A program made the translations under genes and the position numbers. From NCBI GenBank assembly GCA_023450085.1, contig JAEXHI010000031.1:62001-126000 (forward strand): DNA of 64,000 nt, read 5' to 3'. The notes beneath the pieces are model-generated. The model saw only the letters and a program-made list of their open reading frames with translations. It was not told the origin of the DNA and searched no databases. The DNA comes from Bacteroidota bacterium (lineage in GTDB: Bacteria; Bacteroidota; Bacteroidia; Sphingobacteriales; Sphingobacteriaceae). Of this stretch, positions 34,946 to 43,476 are shown in pieces (the first letter of the stretch is position 1; every line of letters starts with the position of its first letter).

Positions 34946-35187
34946 AGCTTTTGCCTTTCTTCTTTAATGGTATTACACGTGCAGTACCGCCAATATGTCT
35001 TAACGTCGTCTTGCAGCCTGCTCTCTATCTTTTCATAGTAAATAGAGCATTGCCTTTGCTCCGTTTCATCTTCATAGGCCGTATATCTACAGACAAAACA
35101 ACCCCATATGGTTAATGGCGTTATCTCATCATCAAGATACCATGAGAATGAATTGTTCTGACAGTTAGGACAATTGAACGTTGACAT
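34942..35187 (-). CDS. Small Cys-rich (zinc-ribbon-like) protein
   Basis: An 81-residue protein with CPNCQ near the N-terminus and CFVC after about 25 residues, a four-Cys zinc-ribbon arrangement, followed by further Cys residues (QCSIYY and YCTCN). No membrane segment. Overlaps the SUKH-like gene upstream by 1 bp and the membrane-protein gene downstream by 4 bp. Cys-rich CPxCx..Cxx C proteins of this type are common in Bacteroidetes as small hypothetical proteins. Confidence 0.7.
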   Translation of the reverse strand: MSTFNCPNCQNNSFSWYLDDEITPLTIWGCFVCRYTAYEDETEQRQCSIYYEKIESRLQDDVKTYWRYCTCNTIKEERQKL

Positions 35188-35771
35188 TATTTATTTGCCT
35201 CTCTCATTGCAATTTCCGTATCCAACTGATATTTCCAAAAGCTGTTCTCGTTCATCGCAGTTGGATCTGCTGTAATCAACTGCTGTTTCAAAGTATCAAA
35301 TTGCTCATCGGTAAAGTTTGACTCTATAATAGCGTCTTCCCCATTCTCTCTAATGACCCTATCAACAAAATTACGATAGCATAATAAACACTCCGCAAGG
35401 GTATTAACTGAGGTATTGAACACATTATAAAGGGAAAAGTAATCTTCATGGTCAAGCTCTTCAATTCTATCGTTCTCAGCTTTATTAATTACTATTGGAT
35501 TACCATCAGAACAAGAGCCTATATAAACATACCTATCAAACTCTGGCTCTAAAAAGTCATATTGCTTGGTTAACAGAGATAGGCAGTCATAATCGTTTCC
35601 ACTTCCTCTAACAAAGCTCAGAAAAGGTGCCGCACTAGTTGGTAGTCCCGACAAGGAGAAGAATTCTATTGTTGAAGGCATAAGCCCCAACTCAATCAAC
35701 CACTCTTTATCATGAGGCACAAGGTTATCCACCTTCTGTTTCCATGCTATATTGAAGTTTTCAGGTATCAT
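35187..35771 (-). CDS. SUKH-like (SUKH-4 type) protein
   Basis: A 194-residue protein with a SUKH-superfamily pattern: LGLMPSTIEFFSLSGLPTSAAPFLSF, YVYIGSCSDGNPIVINKAENDRIEELDHED, and FNTSVNTLAECLLCYRNFV. The strand 'YIG..DG.PI.I' followed by an 'N.S...L..C' helix is the core of SUKH-4/SMI1-like proteins, which often act as immunity proteins against nuclease toxins. First gene of a translationally coupled run of five. No toxin gene is seen in the window. Confidence 0.75.
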   Translation of the reverse strand: MIPENFNIAWKQKVDNLVPHDKEWLIELGLMPSTIEFFSLSGLPTSAAPFLSFVRGSGNDYDCLSLLTKQYDFLEPEFDRYVYIGSCSDGNPIVINKAENDRIEELDHEDYFSLYNVFNTSVNTLAECLLCYRNFVDRVIRENGEDAIIESNFTDEQFDTLKQQLITADPTAMNENSFWKYQLDTEIAMREANK

Positions 35772-35805
35772 GTTAATCTAATTAAATTCTCTACAATATC
35801 TTACT

Positions 35806-36309
35806 TTAAATATCGGACTGGCTTTTAATGCTATTGTTGTTTTGCTTTCGTCTATTCCTTATATTAAACCAAATGTTGGGAATTAAAGATGAAAGCAGTG
35901 TTCCAATAAATATTTTTAAGTAATTGATATCATAGTAATCAAGAATTCTTTTTCCATCGTTACAAGCTGTACATTCGATGAGTTTCATATTTGCATCCAT
36001 ATAGCAGATTAAAAAAAAAGATGAAATTATAAATATTAAAGTCAGGAAAAAGTTAAGCAAGCGTTGTCTTAGCGTTTGTCCAATGAAAAGATAAAGAAGA
36101 GCGACAAAGTAAAGTCCAAACAATATGATAAACGAAACACTAAAAAAATACAAGTCAAATTTGGGTATATAAAAACTAATTCTGTTGTTCGTTAGATACG
36201 TATAAAGAAATCTAATGAATTGATGGAGTTTGTCTTCTGAAAATATTCCAACTACCAAACCAAGGATAAACGCTACTAAATATTTTAAACTAGTCTTTAA
36301 TTTTTTCAC
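35806..36309 (-). CDS. Membrane protein, 167 aa
   Basis: Not recognised. Membrane segments at SLKYLVAFILGLVVGIF, FYFFSVSFIILFGLYFVALLYLFIG-like region (about 50-77) and LNFFLTLIFIISSFFLICYM, followed by a charged Asn/Lys-rich tail. An ECTACNDG segment gives two Cys residues in a likely non-cytoplasmic loop. Lower GC than the core genes. Separated by 35 bp from the SUKH-like gene downstream. Confidence 0.65.
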   Translation of the reverse strand: MKKLKTSLKYLVAFILGLVVGIFSEDKLHQFIRFLYTYLTNNRISFYIPKFDLYFFSVSFIILFGLYFVALLYLFIGQTLRQRLLNFFLTLIFIISSFFLICYMDANMKLIECTACNDGKRILDYYDINYLKIFIGTLLSSLIPNIWFNIRNRRKQNNNSIKSQSDI

Positions 36310-36470
36310 TGGCTGTCAATTTAAGGCTTGCTTATAACTTATATATTTGTGCTATAAATTAGCTCAAATCCACCCACTACGGAAGATGTGCGAACTTATT
36401 ATAATAAAATCTTTTAGAAATCCGAGTCGTTAATCAGCTCTAAACTAACGTTTACCTTTCTGTTTTGCAA

Positions 36471-36600
36471 ATAACATTGTCATCTCCAATCTGGCACAAG
36501 CGTTCGCTTGGACGTAATTTAGCAAGTTAAATCTTTTAACAACTCCAAGAAACAAAAACCACTTCGCTAATGCTTGTACTGGAGATTTACCTGTTGTTAT
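36471..36600. repeat. attC-like palindromic site 3
   Basis: Imperfect long-range palindrome of 130 bp whose outer arms read ATAACA / TGTTAT, then ATCTCCA (36482-36488) with TGGAGAT (36580-36586) and ACAAGC (36496-36501) with GCTTGT (36572-36577). It lies 111 bp beyond the 3' end of the SUKH gene at 36712. The other sequence in 36310-36711 holds no gene. Confidence 0.5.
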
Positions 36601-36711
36601 TACCATTTATGCAAATTAGAAGTTGACTTGTTCCGTTTTTAAAAGCAAGCAATAGCTCAAACTAAACTTTGACGACGCCTTGCTATGAGCTGGCATTTTT
36701 GGCAGTTCATA

Positions 36712-37443
36712 TTACCGCCCAAATAATTTTGACAAGAATCCTTTTTTGTTTGGCTTTTCTATTCCCCAAATTAGTTCCGTTCCGCATCGTTGTACTTTAT
36801 GAATGTTAGGCCCAAATTTTCCCCAAGCAAATCCACTTTGGTTTAGTTTATTTCGCAAGTCGGCAAGCACAAAATTTTCAGGAAGTGATAAAGCAAAACT
36901 TTTCAAAGTCGCATCATTAGATTGTTTTGCGTTTTCAAGTTCAATAAATCCATTGTTTTTACTCCAGATGTCCATAACTACTTTTTCGTGAATTATGTCA
37001 AGGTTTGATTTATTTCCATTTTTACCGAAGTCGTTAACATGCTCTATAAATTGAGTTAAGTTGTCTGAATGTTTTACAATTACCGCAGGATCGTGACATA
37101 CATAGAACACGCTTCCCCAATTTCCATTGATGTCAACATCTAAAATCCAAAAATTACCAAATCCGTCTCCCGCAAGTTGAACTGAATGTGGGAAAAACTC
37201 TTCAAATCCAAATTGTCCAACTCCGTCAAATGTTACTTCTTCAAGTCCGAAAAATTCAAAGCCACTTGCAAATTTTAGAAGTTCTCTAATTTCAGTGGCA
37301 ACATGTTCTGTTGGAAGTTCTTTTGCTAATTCGTCTATTTGTTCATCTGTCAAACCTTCTTTAAGTTCAACTTTGTATTCGTCTCCGTCTTCCGAAACAT
37401 ATTGTTCGGTCAATATAGATTTTAGTTTTTCCGTTGGTGTCAT
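36712..37443 (-). CDS. SMI1/KNR4 (SUKH-1) family protein
   Basis: A 243-residue SUKH protein: IRELLKFASGFEFFGLEEVTFDG, VQLAGDGFGNFWILDVDINGNWGSVFYVCHDPAVIVKHSDNLTQFIEHVNDF is the SMI1/KNR4 signature (GDGxGNxWxLD ... VFYxxHDP ... S...FI..). A C-terminal extension of about 90 residues is unusual and ends in the basic KPNKKGFLSKLFGR. SUKH proteins are known as immunity proteins for diverse toxins. Here it sits between two attC-like palindromes. Confidence 0.85.
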   Translation of the reverse strand: MTPTEKLKSILTEQYVSEDGDEYKVELKEGLTDEQIDELAKELPTEHVATEIRELLKFASGFEFFGLEEVTFDGVGQFGFEEFFPHSVQLAGDGFGNFWILDVDINGNWGSVFYVCHDPAVIVKHSDNLTQFIEHVNDFGKNGNKSNLDIIHEKVVMDIWSKNNGFIELENAKQSNDATLKSFALSLPENFVLADLRNKLNQSGFAWGKFGPNIHKVQRCGTELIWGIEKPNKKGFLSKLFGR

Positions 37444-37486
37444 AAAGTTTTATTTCTGTTGTTCGAAGCTTCGGTACTGTGCTTAC

Positions 37487-37620
37487 GGTTAACGTTTCAG
37501 GGCTTTGCGTTCCGGTGGGTTTTAGAGCACAAAGTTTCAATTTATTACTAAAGCTCATTAGATGCACAAAGCTCCAAGTTTGCACGTCAGCCCGCCTGAC
37601 GCAAAACCCGTGTTATAACC
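37487..37620. repeat. attC-like palindromic site 2
   Basis: 134-bp imperfect palindrome. Read on the minus strand it begins GGTTATAACACGGGTTTTGC and ends with GGAACGCAAAGCCCTGAAAC plus GTTAACC. The ends carry AAC and GTT cores; the inner arms pair GGG(T)TTTGCG with CGCAAAGCCC and GGCGGG with CCCACC. It begins inside the stop-codon region of the gene remnant at 37613-37800 and ends 44 bp before the SUKH gene start. Confidence 0.6.
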
Positions 37621-37800
37621 AGTTTTTATTTCTCATTTCGATTGCTTCTTGCTTGATCTTTTCGTCAAAATGGTTCAAATAAAGTTCAGTTATTACTAAG
37701 CCCTTTTAAACCTTTGTTCTGATGCCATAATAAATCTAATAAGATTGTTAAGTTAGCCTCTTGTAATATCTTCTCAAAAGTTAGTATCAATGTCTTTCTT
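37613..37800 (-). pseudogene. Fragment of a lost gene between two attC-like sites
   Basis: Minus-strand reading gives protein-like pieces in shifted frames: FEKILQEANLTILLDLLWHQ and then LYLNHFDEKIKQEAIEMRN ending KNWL and a stop at 37613-37615. No start codon gives a complete protein. I read it as the 3' remnant of a gene. Low confidence; it may be chance. Confidence 0.4.
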
Positions 37801-37807
37801 TAAAACT

Positions 37808-37944
37808 GGCTATAACGGATTACATATTGGCCATGGTAGGGCATTTGAAAAACATCAGCCCAACATTTGCACAAATGCTCAATAGAATTACAAATGTTGA
37901 GTTAACAACTGTCAGCCCTACTATTGCCAATACCTTGTTAGCTG
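37808..37944. repeat. attC-like palindromic site 1
   Basis: 137-bp imperfect palindrome. Arms TATTGGCCATGGTAGGGC (37825-37842) and GCCCTACTATTGCCAATA (37915-37932) pair over 16 of 18 bases. Outer ends read, on the minus strand, CAGCTAACAAGG ... ATCCGTTATAGCC, that is an AAC core on one side and a GTT core on the other. It starts 6 bp after the stop of the serine hydrolase gene. Confidence 0.65.
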
Positions 37945-37949
37945 TTGTT

Positions 37950-39422
37950 TTATTTCGTTTCAATGTCTATTATTTTTTGACCGTTGTCGCCTAAATAGTG
38001 TTCTATCAACTTCTCATAAACACTTCCACCTGTGTCTGAGTTGGTAAAAATCAAAAGCCCTTGTTTTGTTTGAGGCAATAGAAAAAAGATTGTTTGAACG
38101 CCATTGTCAGACCCACCGTGAGATAGTGCAATTTCACCGTTTCCTAAATCATAAATTTCCAACCCCAATCCAAAATGTTTTCCTTTTGTACTTGCTACTT
38201 GATTTGAAGTCATTTCCTCAAATACCTTTTTCGTCAGTCCATCACCATTCATTACACTGACTAAGAACTTTCCGTAATCTTCAATGGTGGTCAATAAATC
38301 ATCCGCTGCGTTTGGAGTTTTGTTTTTAAAAGTTTCATAAGCCTTCCCGTTTTTGTCATAACCAATTGCCAATCTTGTCGTGTCCACTTTGTTGTTCCAA
38401 ACATATCGTGTGTCTGTCATTTTTAAAGGCTGAAAAATAAGTTCGTCAGCCAATTGCTGTAAAGATTTATTGAATTTTTTCTCTAATGCTTTACGCAGGT
38501 ATTCCATTCCTTCTCCCGAATACTGATATTTTGTTCCTACCTCAAACTGAAAGTTGAGTTTTTTGTCAGCATTCATATAACGCCAATTCGGAAAACCTGT
38601 TTGATGGCTCAAAATAATCCTTGTCGTTAGCTTTTTATTTTGTGGGTCCTTTGCGATGTCTGGGTCAGTCCAATATTTGTAAACAGGTTCGTCTAAATTC
38701 CATTTGCCTAAACTTATCAGCTTCAACGCAACCATTGCTGTAACCGGTTTGGTCAAAGAAGCTACATTGAAAATTGTATTGTATGGTGCTGAAATACCTT
38801 TTGTGATTTCGCCAAAAACTTTCACTTGCTTTAGTTTACCATTTTCAATAATTCCAAGCCCTAATGTTGGTATTCTATTTTCTTGTAACCATTTTTCAAT
38901 GGCTGCATCGTTATCAAAAATTGATTTTTCAGTTGTTGTATTTTCTAATGGCTTATGGTCAAAACTAAATGAGGTAGTCAATTTCCATTCGCCGTTTTCC
39001 AGTTGCCAAACGTTGGTAAATTTTGCAATCCCTGCTACGCTCTCTCTTTTTTCAGAAAATTGATGCTCACCATTTTGAACTGCTGCATAAAGGATTCCGT
39101 TTTTATAAAGTGGAAAAATTTCGGTACTGCCTTCAACCAAAAATCTTTTCACATGACGGTTTTCCACATTATTACAAATTCCTTTTTTCAAATCAGCAAG
39201 AAACTTTGTTTTATCAGAAATACCGTCCTTGTCGTGATAAAATTTAAGATTGTCGCTCAATAAAATTTCAAACTGCTTAATGTTGCAAGTATTAAAACCC
39301 ACATCAAAAAGCAAACTGTCTTTTGAGAGAATTGTTTTGTAAAGGGCTGAATTTTTGTCAACCTGTGCAAAGGCAGAAAATGTTGTCAGTAGGGTAAAAA
39401 ACGTTGTAATTATTTTTTTCAT
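37950..39422 (-). CDS. Exported serine hydrolase (beta-lactamase/class C fold) with N-terminal DUF4440 domain
   Basis: A 490-residue protein: signal peptide MKKIITTFFTLLTTFSAFAQ, then a SnoaL/DUF4440-like domain (about 30-150, DSLLFDVGFNTCNIKQFEILLSDNLKFYHDKDG ... WQLENGEWKLTTSFSFDH), then a penicillin-binding/beta-lactamase-fold hydrolase with catalytic SLTK (SxxK) in FNVASLTKPVTAMVAL, YSGEGMEYL as the YxN-like motif, and LSHGGSDNGVQ (HxG, KTG-equivalent). The fusion is known in Bacteroidetes. Probably a periplasmic peptidase or esterase; beta-lactam resistance is possible but not shown. Flanked by attC-like sequences and by a TGTTAGCTGTT motif upstream (39465-39474). Confidence 0.85.
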   Translation of the reverse strand: MKKIITTFFTLLTTFSAFAQVDKNSALYKTILSKDSLLFDVGFNTCNIKQFEILLSDNLKFYHDKDGISDKTKFLADLKKGICNNVENRHVKRFLVEGSTEIFPLYKNGILYAAVQNGEHQFSEKRESVAGIAKFTNVWQLENGEWKLTTSFSFDHKPLENTTTEKSIFDNDAAIEKWLQENRIPTLGLGIIENGKLKQVKVFGEITKGISAPYNTIFNVASLTKPVTAMVALKLISLGKWNLDEPVYKYWTDPDIAKDPQNKKLTTRIILSHQTGFPNWRYMNADKKLNFQFEVGTKYQYSGEGMEYLRKALEKKFNKSLQQLADELIFQPLKMTDTRYVWNNKVDTTRLAIGYDKNGKAYETFKNKTPNAADDLLTTIEDYGKFLVSVMNGDGLTKKVFEEMTSNQVASTKGKHFGLGLEIYDLGNGEIALSHGGSDNGVQTIFFLLPQTKQGLLIFTNSDTGGSVYEKLIEHYLGDNGQKIIDIETK

Positions 39423-39474
39423 TTATTGTTGTCGTTCAATTTTGTAATATCGTTCGGTAAAATAACAGCTAACA

Positions 39475-39651
39475 TTATAATATACGCAATTTATACAAAA
39501 TCAACCACACAAAACACAAACCCACCAAACCACTGACAACAAACACATTAAGCATATCATTGTAGCTTTCGTATTTTATATTAATTTTAATTGGCAGAGC
39601 ATATCCACCATACAAAATGCGTATATCTATGGAACTTAAAAAATACCTCAT
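39475..39651 (-). CDS. Small single-pass membrane ORF, 58 aa
   Basis: Open frame from ATG 39649-39651 to TAA 39475-39477. Contains one clear hydrophobic helix near the C-terminus (MLNVFVVSGLVGLCFVWLIL, then YKLRIL). Its stop codon is followed directly by TGTTAGCTGTT, the motif found at the end of attC-like site 1 in opposite orientation. May be a remnant of a longer gene. Not recognised. Confidence 0.4.
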   Translation of the reverse strand: MRYFLSSIDIRILYGGYALPIKINIKYESYNDMLNVFVVSGLVGLCFVWLILYKLRIL

Positions 39652-39821
39652 CTCATTTAGAGAACATCAAAATGAAAAGGCAATCTGGAAACATTAGATT
39701 ACGGCAAAGAGCTAATAAGAAGACTTAAACAGTAGTTCCCAATTATTTATGCAAAGGCTTCCAATAAACAACCCAATAAAACAGTAAGCCCATTAAATAG
39801 GCTCAAATAGATGCATATCAC

Positions 39822-39945
39822 TTTGCTCACCGGCTGCGAACAGAGTCCATGTGTCAAAGAAAGAGTGCGCAGCACGACTTTGACTATGTTTTACACAAGC
39901 GCAGCACCGCATGTATGATTACGCAGGTGAGCTGAAAAGTGGAAG
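39822..39945. repeat. Imperfect inverted repeat in a gene-free stretch
   Basis: CTCACCGGCTGCG on the left pairs with CGCAGGTGAG on the right; inside is a second stem GTCAAAG / CTTTGAC. The rest of 39652-39967 shows no gene. Confidence 0.45.
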
Positions 39946-39967
39946 ACGATCAGTTAAATCCAAGATA

Positions 39968-40486
39968 TTAAGCTTTGCTTTCTGTTATGACTTTATAAAG
40001 TGCTTTATCATGCTTTCTGTTAAGCAGTTTACTTCTAGTAATCCAATAAAAAAAGATACCGAATAAAACCATTAACGTTATTGAAAACCAATGAATTTTG
40101 AAGTTTATAAAAGCAGCTAGTAAAATTAGCAACAAAAAGAACTCAAAGTAATAATTCTCCTTATGGGCGATTCTTTGTTTAATGATAATCAAGTTACCTT
40201 TTCTTTTACTAATCCTTTCTTCAACTTTTTTGGTTAATTCATCGATACTATAATTTGGATTGTCTAAATCGGAAAGTGTAAAACAAATTCCAAACTCAAG
40301 CTCTAAGCTGTCCATAAATCTATAAAACCTGCGAACTCCGATAAATGAATTTTTGATTTGCCCCTTCTCTTTTGATGGAAACGTTAGATAATCCAAGAAA
40401 TGTGATTCGTCAAAGTTAGAGTTTGGCTTTTCACGCTTTCGATTGAAAACCTTCAATATCCTGTCTTTAATTTCAATTTCCATCAC
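39968..40486 (-). CDS. Hypothetical membrane protein, 172 aa
   Basis: Not recognised. A soluble N-terminal part of about 105 residues (DRILKVFNRKREKPNSNFDESHFLDYLTF, IGVRRFYRFMDSLELEFGICFTLSDLDN) is followed by two membrane helices (YYFEFFLLLILLAAFI and WFSITLMVLFGIFFYWI) and a short basic tail. The soluble part has the layout of a small acyl-carrier-like helical domain, seen also in the neighbour at 41672-42343. Function unknown. Confidence 0.65.
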   Translation of the reverse strand: MMEIEIKDRILKVFNRKREKPNSNFDESHFLDYLTFPSKEKGQIKNSFIGVRRFYRFMDSLELEFGICFTLSDLDNPNYSIDELTKKVEERISKRKGNLIIIKQRIAHKENYYFEFFLLLILLAAFINFKIHWFSITLMVLFGIFFYWITRSKLLNRKHDKALYKVITESKA

Positions 40487-40514
40487 TTTAATGTTTATCG
40501 AAGCATTTTTTTCA

Positions 40515-40615
40515 GTTATAACAATTCCCTTTTCTTATTGAGCACCAAAGGAGTGCAAGGAATGGGTCTAGAACAATCTACTATTTAAAATATGGCACAT
40601 CTGCACTCGACACTA
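40515..40615. repeat. Possible attC-like site 4
   Basis: GAGTGCA (40551-40557) and TGCACTC (40602-40608) arms, and GTTATAAC at the outer end (40515-40522). It follows the stop of the gene at 40616. Weaker than sites 1 and 2. Confidence 0.35.
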
Positions 40616-41050
40616 TTATTTGGAATTTTCCTTTTCCATGTATTCATCAATTATTTTAATCAAGTCAATATAAAAAGCTTCATAATCAAATGATTTCGGT
40701 TTACGTTTCATTTCTCCAATTCGTAGTACAGAACTCAACATCTCAGCTTTTATAGCATGTAACGCATCAGCCTTGTTAAGAGTATAAAAGATATTCCAGT
40801 CAAAATGGGAATTGCTTACTAACCATTTTACGGAATGCTTCCAACTAGTAATGTCATTGCTGAAGAATTGCGCAAAGCCTCCATCAAACTTATACAGCTC
40901 AAAACCCCAAAAAAATTTGATGACGGAATTTCCATAATCTTTTTTTTCAAGCTTAGTTTTTAAAAAATGTTCTAACTCATTTAGGTTAACGGTCGTATAG
41001 ACATCTTCACCGTATTCATTTGTAATTAATCTCTTTATTTCGAAGTCCAT
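40616..41050 (-). CDS. DMP19/DUF4375-like protein, 144 aa
   Basis: A cytoplasmic helical protein. The segment FELYKFDGGFAQFFSNDITSWKHSVKWLVSN resembles the 'E.NGGF.Q.F.N' signature of the DUF4375 (DMP19-like) family, with ADALHAIKAEMLSSV after it. These proteins occur as immunity-type genes. The family call is from the motif only. Confidence 0.6.
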   Translation of the reverse strand: MDFEIKRLITNEYGEDVYTTVNLNELEHFLKTKLEKKDYGNSVIKFFWGFELYKFDGGFAQFFSNDITSWKHSVKWLVSNSHFDWNIFYTLNKADALHAIKAEMLSSVLRIGEMKRKPKSFDYEAFYIDLIKIIDEYMEKENSK

Positions 41051-41079
41051 GTAAATGATCTGAGCAATCTCTATTTCCG

Positions 41080-41646
41080 TTAGCGTCCCAATTCAGTGAG
41101 CCTAATTTTGTAAATGAATTTATTTGACAACAGCGTATCTTTTTCATAAGTTCTAATTGTCAAATCACTATTGTTCCAAATTAAAGTATGAAGCAAGGCA
41201 AGGTTATTTTCAAACCTTTCTTGTTTAAATTCTATTGTGATCATCTTATCCTTACAAACTCTAAAAGATAAATTCTCTTTTTTACTAAATGTATTAAATA
41301 AACTGTCCAATTCTCTTTTCAGATAATCTGGAACGTTAGTAATGTCATATTGGTCATTCCCCTGAAAGAAAGAATAGCAATCGTCATTACCAAGATATAC
41401 AGAATCGGGCTTTCCTTCTCCCCTTACATGCCTTACAATATTTTTATGATACCTAAAATCAATAATTGTATCAATGTTTTTTTCTAGAAAGGTTTTGAGA
41501 TTTTCATACTTTTTCATCTCTTGAAATACCTGCTTGTCGAAATGCGCTTTGTTCATTGTTTCATTCATTTCTTCTTGCGTTACTTTAGGTGAAGAACAAG
41601 AATTAAAAACAATAAGCATTAATATTAATCTAGATAATTTATTCAT
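41080..41646 (-). CDS. Putative lipoprotein, 188 aa
   Basis: N-terminus MNKLSRLILMLIVFNSCSSPK has a short hydrophobic stretch with a lipobox-like FNSC, so the mature protein is probably anchored at Cys17. The remainder is hydrophilic with no recognised domain (TIDFRYHKNIVRHVRGEGKPDSVYLGNDD, FRVCKDKMITIEFKQ). Acidic/basic mixed, low GC. Function unknown. Confidence 0.65.
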   Translation of the reverse strand: MNKLSRLILMLIVFNSCSSPKVTQEEMNETMNKAHFDKQVFQEMKKYENLKTFLEKNIDTIIDFRYHKNIVRHVRGEGKPDSVYLGNDDCYSFFQGNDQYDITNVPDYLKRELDSLFNTFSKKENLSFRVCKDKMITIEFKQERFENNLALLHTLIWNNSDLTIRTYEKDTLLSNKFIYKIRLTELGR

Positions 41647-41671
41647 TTAAATGGGTTAGTTGTGTAGTATG

Positions 41672-42343
41672 TTACATTAACCTAGCTTCTCTCGTCAATT
41701 CTTCTTTCTCCAGACCAAATTCAACAGAAAACCAATCTACAAGCAATTTCTCAATTTCCCTTTTATTAAATGTGCTAGGGTTTCGTCTAGATTTTAGATA
41801 GTTTTCTCTTGTCATTTTTTCAGCAACCTGCCCAACGGTTTGCAAGTCGAGTTCATTAGCAACTTTGTCTGTCAACCAAAATCCCACTATTGAAAATACA
41901 ATTCCCGAAAGTCCTATTTTCCAGTTAAAATATAAGGCAATGAGACCTCCAATCATCAAAAATAAAAGTGTCCATGTTACCCAAGCCGGCGGACTCAAAA
42001 CATTCAACCGAAAGCCTAAAACATCTTCCAATTTTCTAACCCTTAAACGTCTGTCTTGTGGTGGTAAAATATCTACAAGTAAAAAGTCGGCTGATATTAT
42101 TTTATTATCGATTTGCAGTGTCGATGAAATGGCATCACGGAGTTTATAAAATGCCTGTTGAGAGGTACAGTCGTCAGTACTGCTAAGCCGAATTTTGTTT
42201 ACAATATGGTCACAAAGTTCTCCAAAGGTGCCAATATGGACTAACTCGTCACCAATGAACTTAATGTCAAAAGATTTCTCCACTTTCCCAAGTAGTTCCT
42301 CAATATCTTCAGGGTCGACATTTTTAAGTCCGTAGTGTATCAT
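41672..42343 (-). CDS. Hypothetical membrane protein, 223 aa
   Basis: Soluble N-terminal part with DPEDIEELLGKVEKSFDIKFIGDELVHIGTFGELCDHIVNKI, a helical segment like the acyl-carrier fold but without a clear phosphopantetheine serine motif (DSL). Then LRVRKLEDVLGFRLNVL, two membrane helices (WVTWTLLFLMIGGLIALYF and IGLSGIVFSIVGFWLTDKV) and a cytoplasmic tail. Not recognised; the same layout (helical domain plus two helices) is seen at 39968-40486. Confidence 0.65.
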   Translation of the reverse strand: MIHYGLKNVDPEDIEELLGKVEKSFDIKFIGDELVHIGTFGELCDHIVNKIRLSSTDDCTSQQAFYKLRDAISSTLQIDNKIISADFLLVDILPPQDRRLRVRKLEDVLGFRLNVLSPPAWVTWTLLFLMIGGLIALYFNWKIGLSGIVFSIVGFWLTDKVANELDLQTVGQVAEKMTRENYLKSRRNPSTFNKREIEKLLVDWFSVEFGLEKEELTREARLM

Positions 42344-42358
42344 GGCATTACTGGTAAA

Positions 42359-43045
42359 TTATTGTTGCCTACATCGGTTTACAACTGCAAAGGTCAATGA
42401 GTCCATCTTTAGTTTAGCGTCATCCTCATTGCTTTGAAAATTACTATTGTAAACATAAAAATCAGAATATTTTATCTCTCTTTCTTCTTCTTTTTCTGAA
42501 TTTACATCTGTTGCATACCCAATTGAACCTGAACTTATAAACAAGATATAAGGCCTTTTTGAGGTTCTATTATTAAAATCAATTACTTGTGGAATCTTGG
42601 TTTTATTTCCTGATTTGTCAACCAAGTAACAGTCGTAATTAATATGTCTATCAAAATCCTCGTTCAAAATTAGTATACCATTTTCAGGGAAAGTTAATGT
42701 TTTCACTCCGTCTAGTTCTCCATAATTATTTCCGCATTTCTCTTCATACACAACTCGTAAAACACCATCATAATTTTGTGGTATTAAAATAGTTTTAGGT
42801 GTTGAATAATTGTAGATATACAAGAACAGTAGTGCCGTTGGGATATAAAGAATTAAAGGAATTAATATAGCAAGTAACTTTGTCCTAATTTTCTGATTAG
42901 AAAAAACAACCAATATTGCTCCAACTGAAAACATTGGCATACCAAAAACCACAAAATAAAAACTTACCACACAAGCGATGAAGCTAATGGCAATTAGGGT
43001 TATTCCAATATAAAATGTAGTTTGTTTCTTCCTGTCCTTAATCAT
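42359..43045 (-). CDS. Membrane protein with extracytoplasmic domain, 228 aa
   Basis: Three N-terminal membrane helices (FYIGITLIAISFIACVVSFYFVVF, MFSVGAILVVF, LLAILIPLILYIPTALLFLYIY) are followed by an extracytoplasmic domain that begins TILIPQNYDGVLRVVYEEKCG and contains NGILILNEDFDRHINYDCYLVDKSG. The 'IP..Y.G...I.Y' opening resembles the DUF6843-type domain; I hold this loosely. Its start overlaps the stop of the next upstream gene by 4 bp, so the pair is coupled. Confidence 0.65.
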   Translation of the reverse strand: MIKDRKKQTTFYIGITLIAISFIACVVSFYFVVFGMPMFSVGAILVVFSNQKIRTKLLAILIPLILYIPTALLFLYIYNYSTPKTILIPQNYDGVLRVVYEEKCGNNYGELDGVKTLTFPENGILILNEDFDRHINYDCYLVDKSGNKTKIPQVIDFNNRTSKRPYILFISSGSIGYATDVNSEKEEEREIKYSDFYVYNSNFQSNEDDAKLKMDSLTFAVVNRCRQQ

Positions 43046-43425
43046 TTTTCATTATCTAATGATCTCCTTTTAATATTTAACAGATCGAAAAAGCCTAATA
43101 AAATTACCCAAGCTGCAAAAATAAATGTCAATGGAACACTGATAACATTTACCAGAAAAGGCAAAATCAACAGACCAACGCCCAATAAAACAGAGATAGC
43201 TCCCGTAGTATACTTTAAAGATCTAGAATAACTTGCCTTTAACGACATAATAATATCCATGACCAGCAAAATTGCATACACGAGACCTATAAAATTTACT
43301 AATTTTTCCGGTCCTCTTAAATTGCTAATTCCTAAGTTACTGATAGCACTTATCATCACAGCGAATGCAAATATTCCCTTGGTTACGATCCATAAGTAAT
43401 AGGTTGAATGATAAAATTGACGCAT
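43042..43425 (-). CDS. Four-helix membrane protein, 127 aa
   Basis: Four hydrophobic helices (YYLWIVTKGIFAFAVMISAI, LVNFIGLVYAILLVMDIIMSL, YTTGAISVLLGVGLLILPFLVNVIS and VPLTFIFAAWVILLGFFDLL) joined by short loops, a layout similar to DUF308-type proteins. No enzymatic motif. Overlaps the following gene (42359-43045) by 4 bp. Confidence 0.65.
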   Translation of the reverse strand: MRQFYHSTYYLWIVTKGIFAFAVMISAISNLGISNLRGPEKLVNFIGLVYAILLVMDIIMSLKASYSRSLKYTTGAISVLLGVGLLILPFLVNVISVPLTFIFAAWVILLGFFDLLNIKRRSLDNEK

Positions 43426-43476
43426 ATTTTGTTTCTTTGATGAGGTTTATAGATTTCAGTTTAATTGGATTTTTCA

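Noticed and set aside
39620..39760. Small plus-strand frame starting at about 39629 (MELKKYLISF...)
   Set aside because: Short, overlaps the minus-strand membrane ORF and has no start signal; probably chance.
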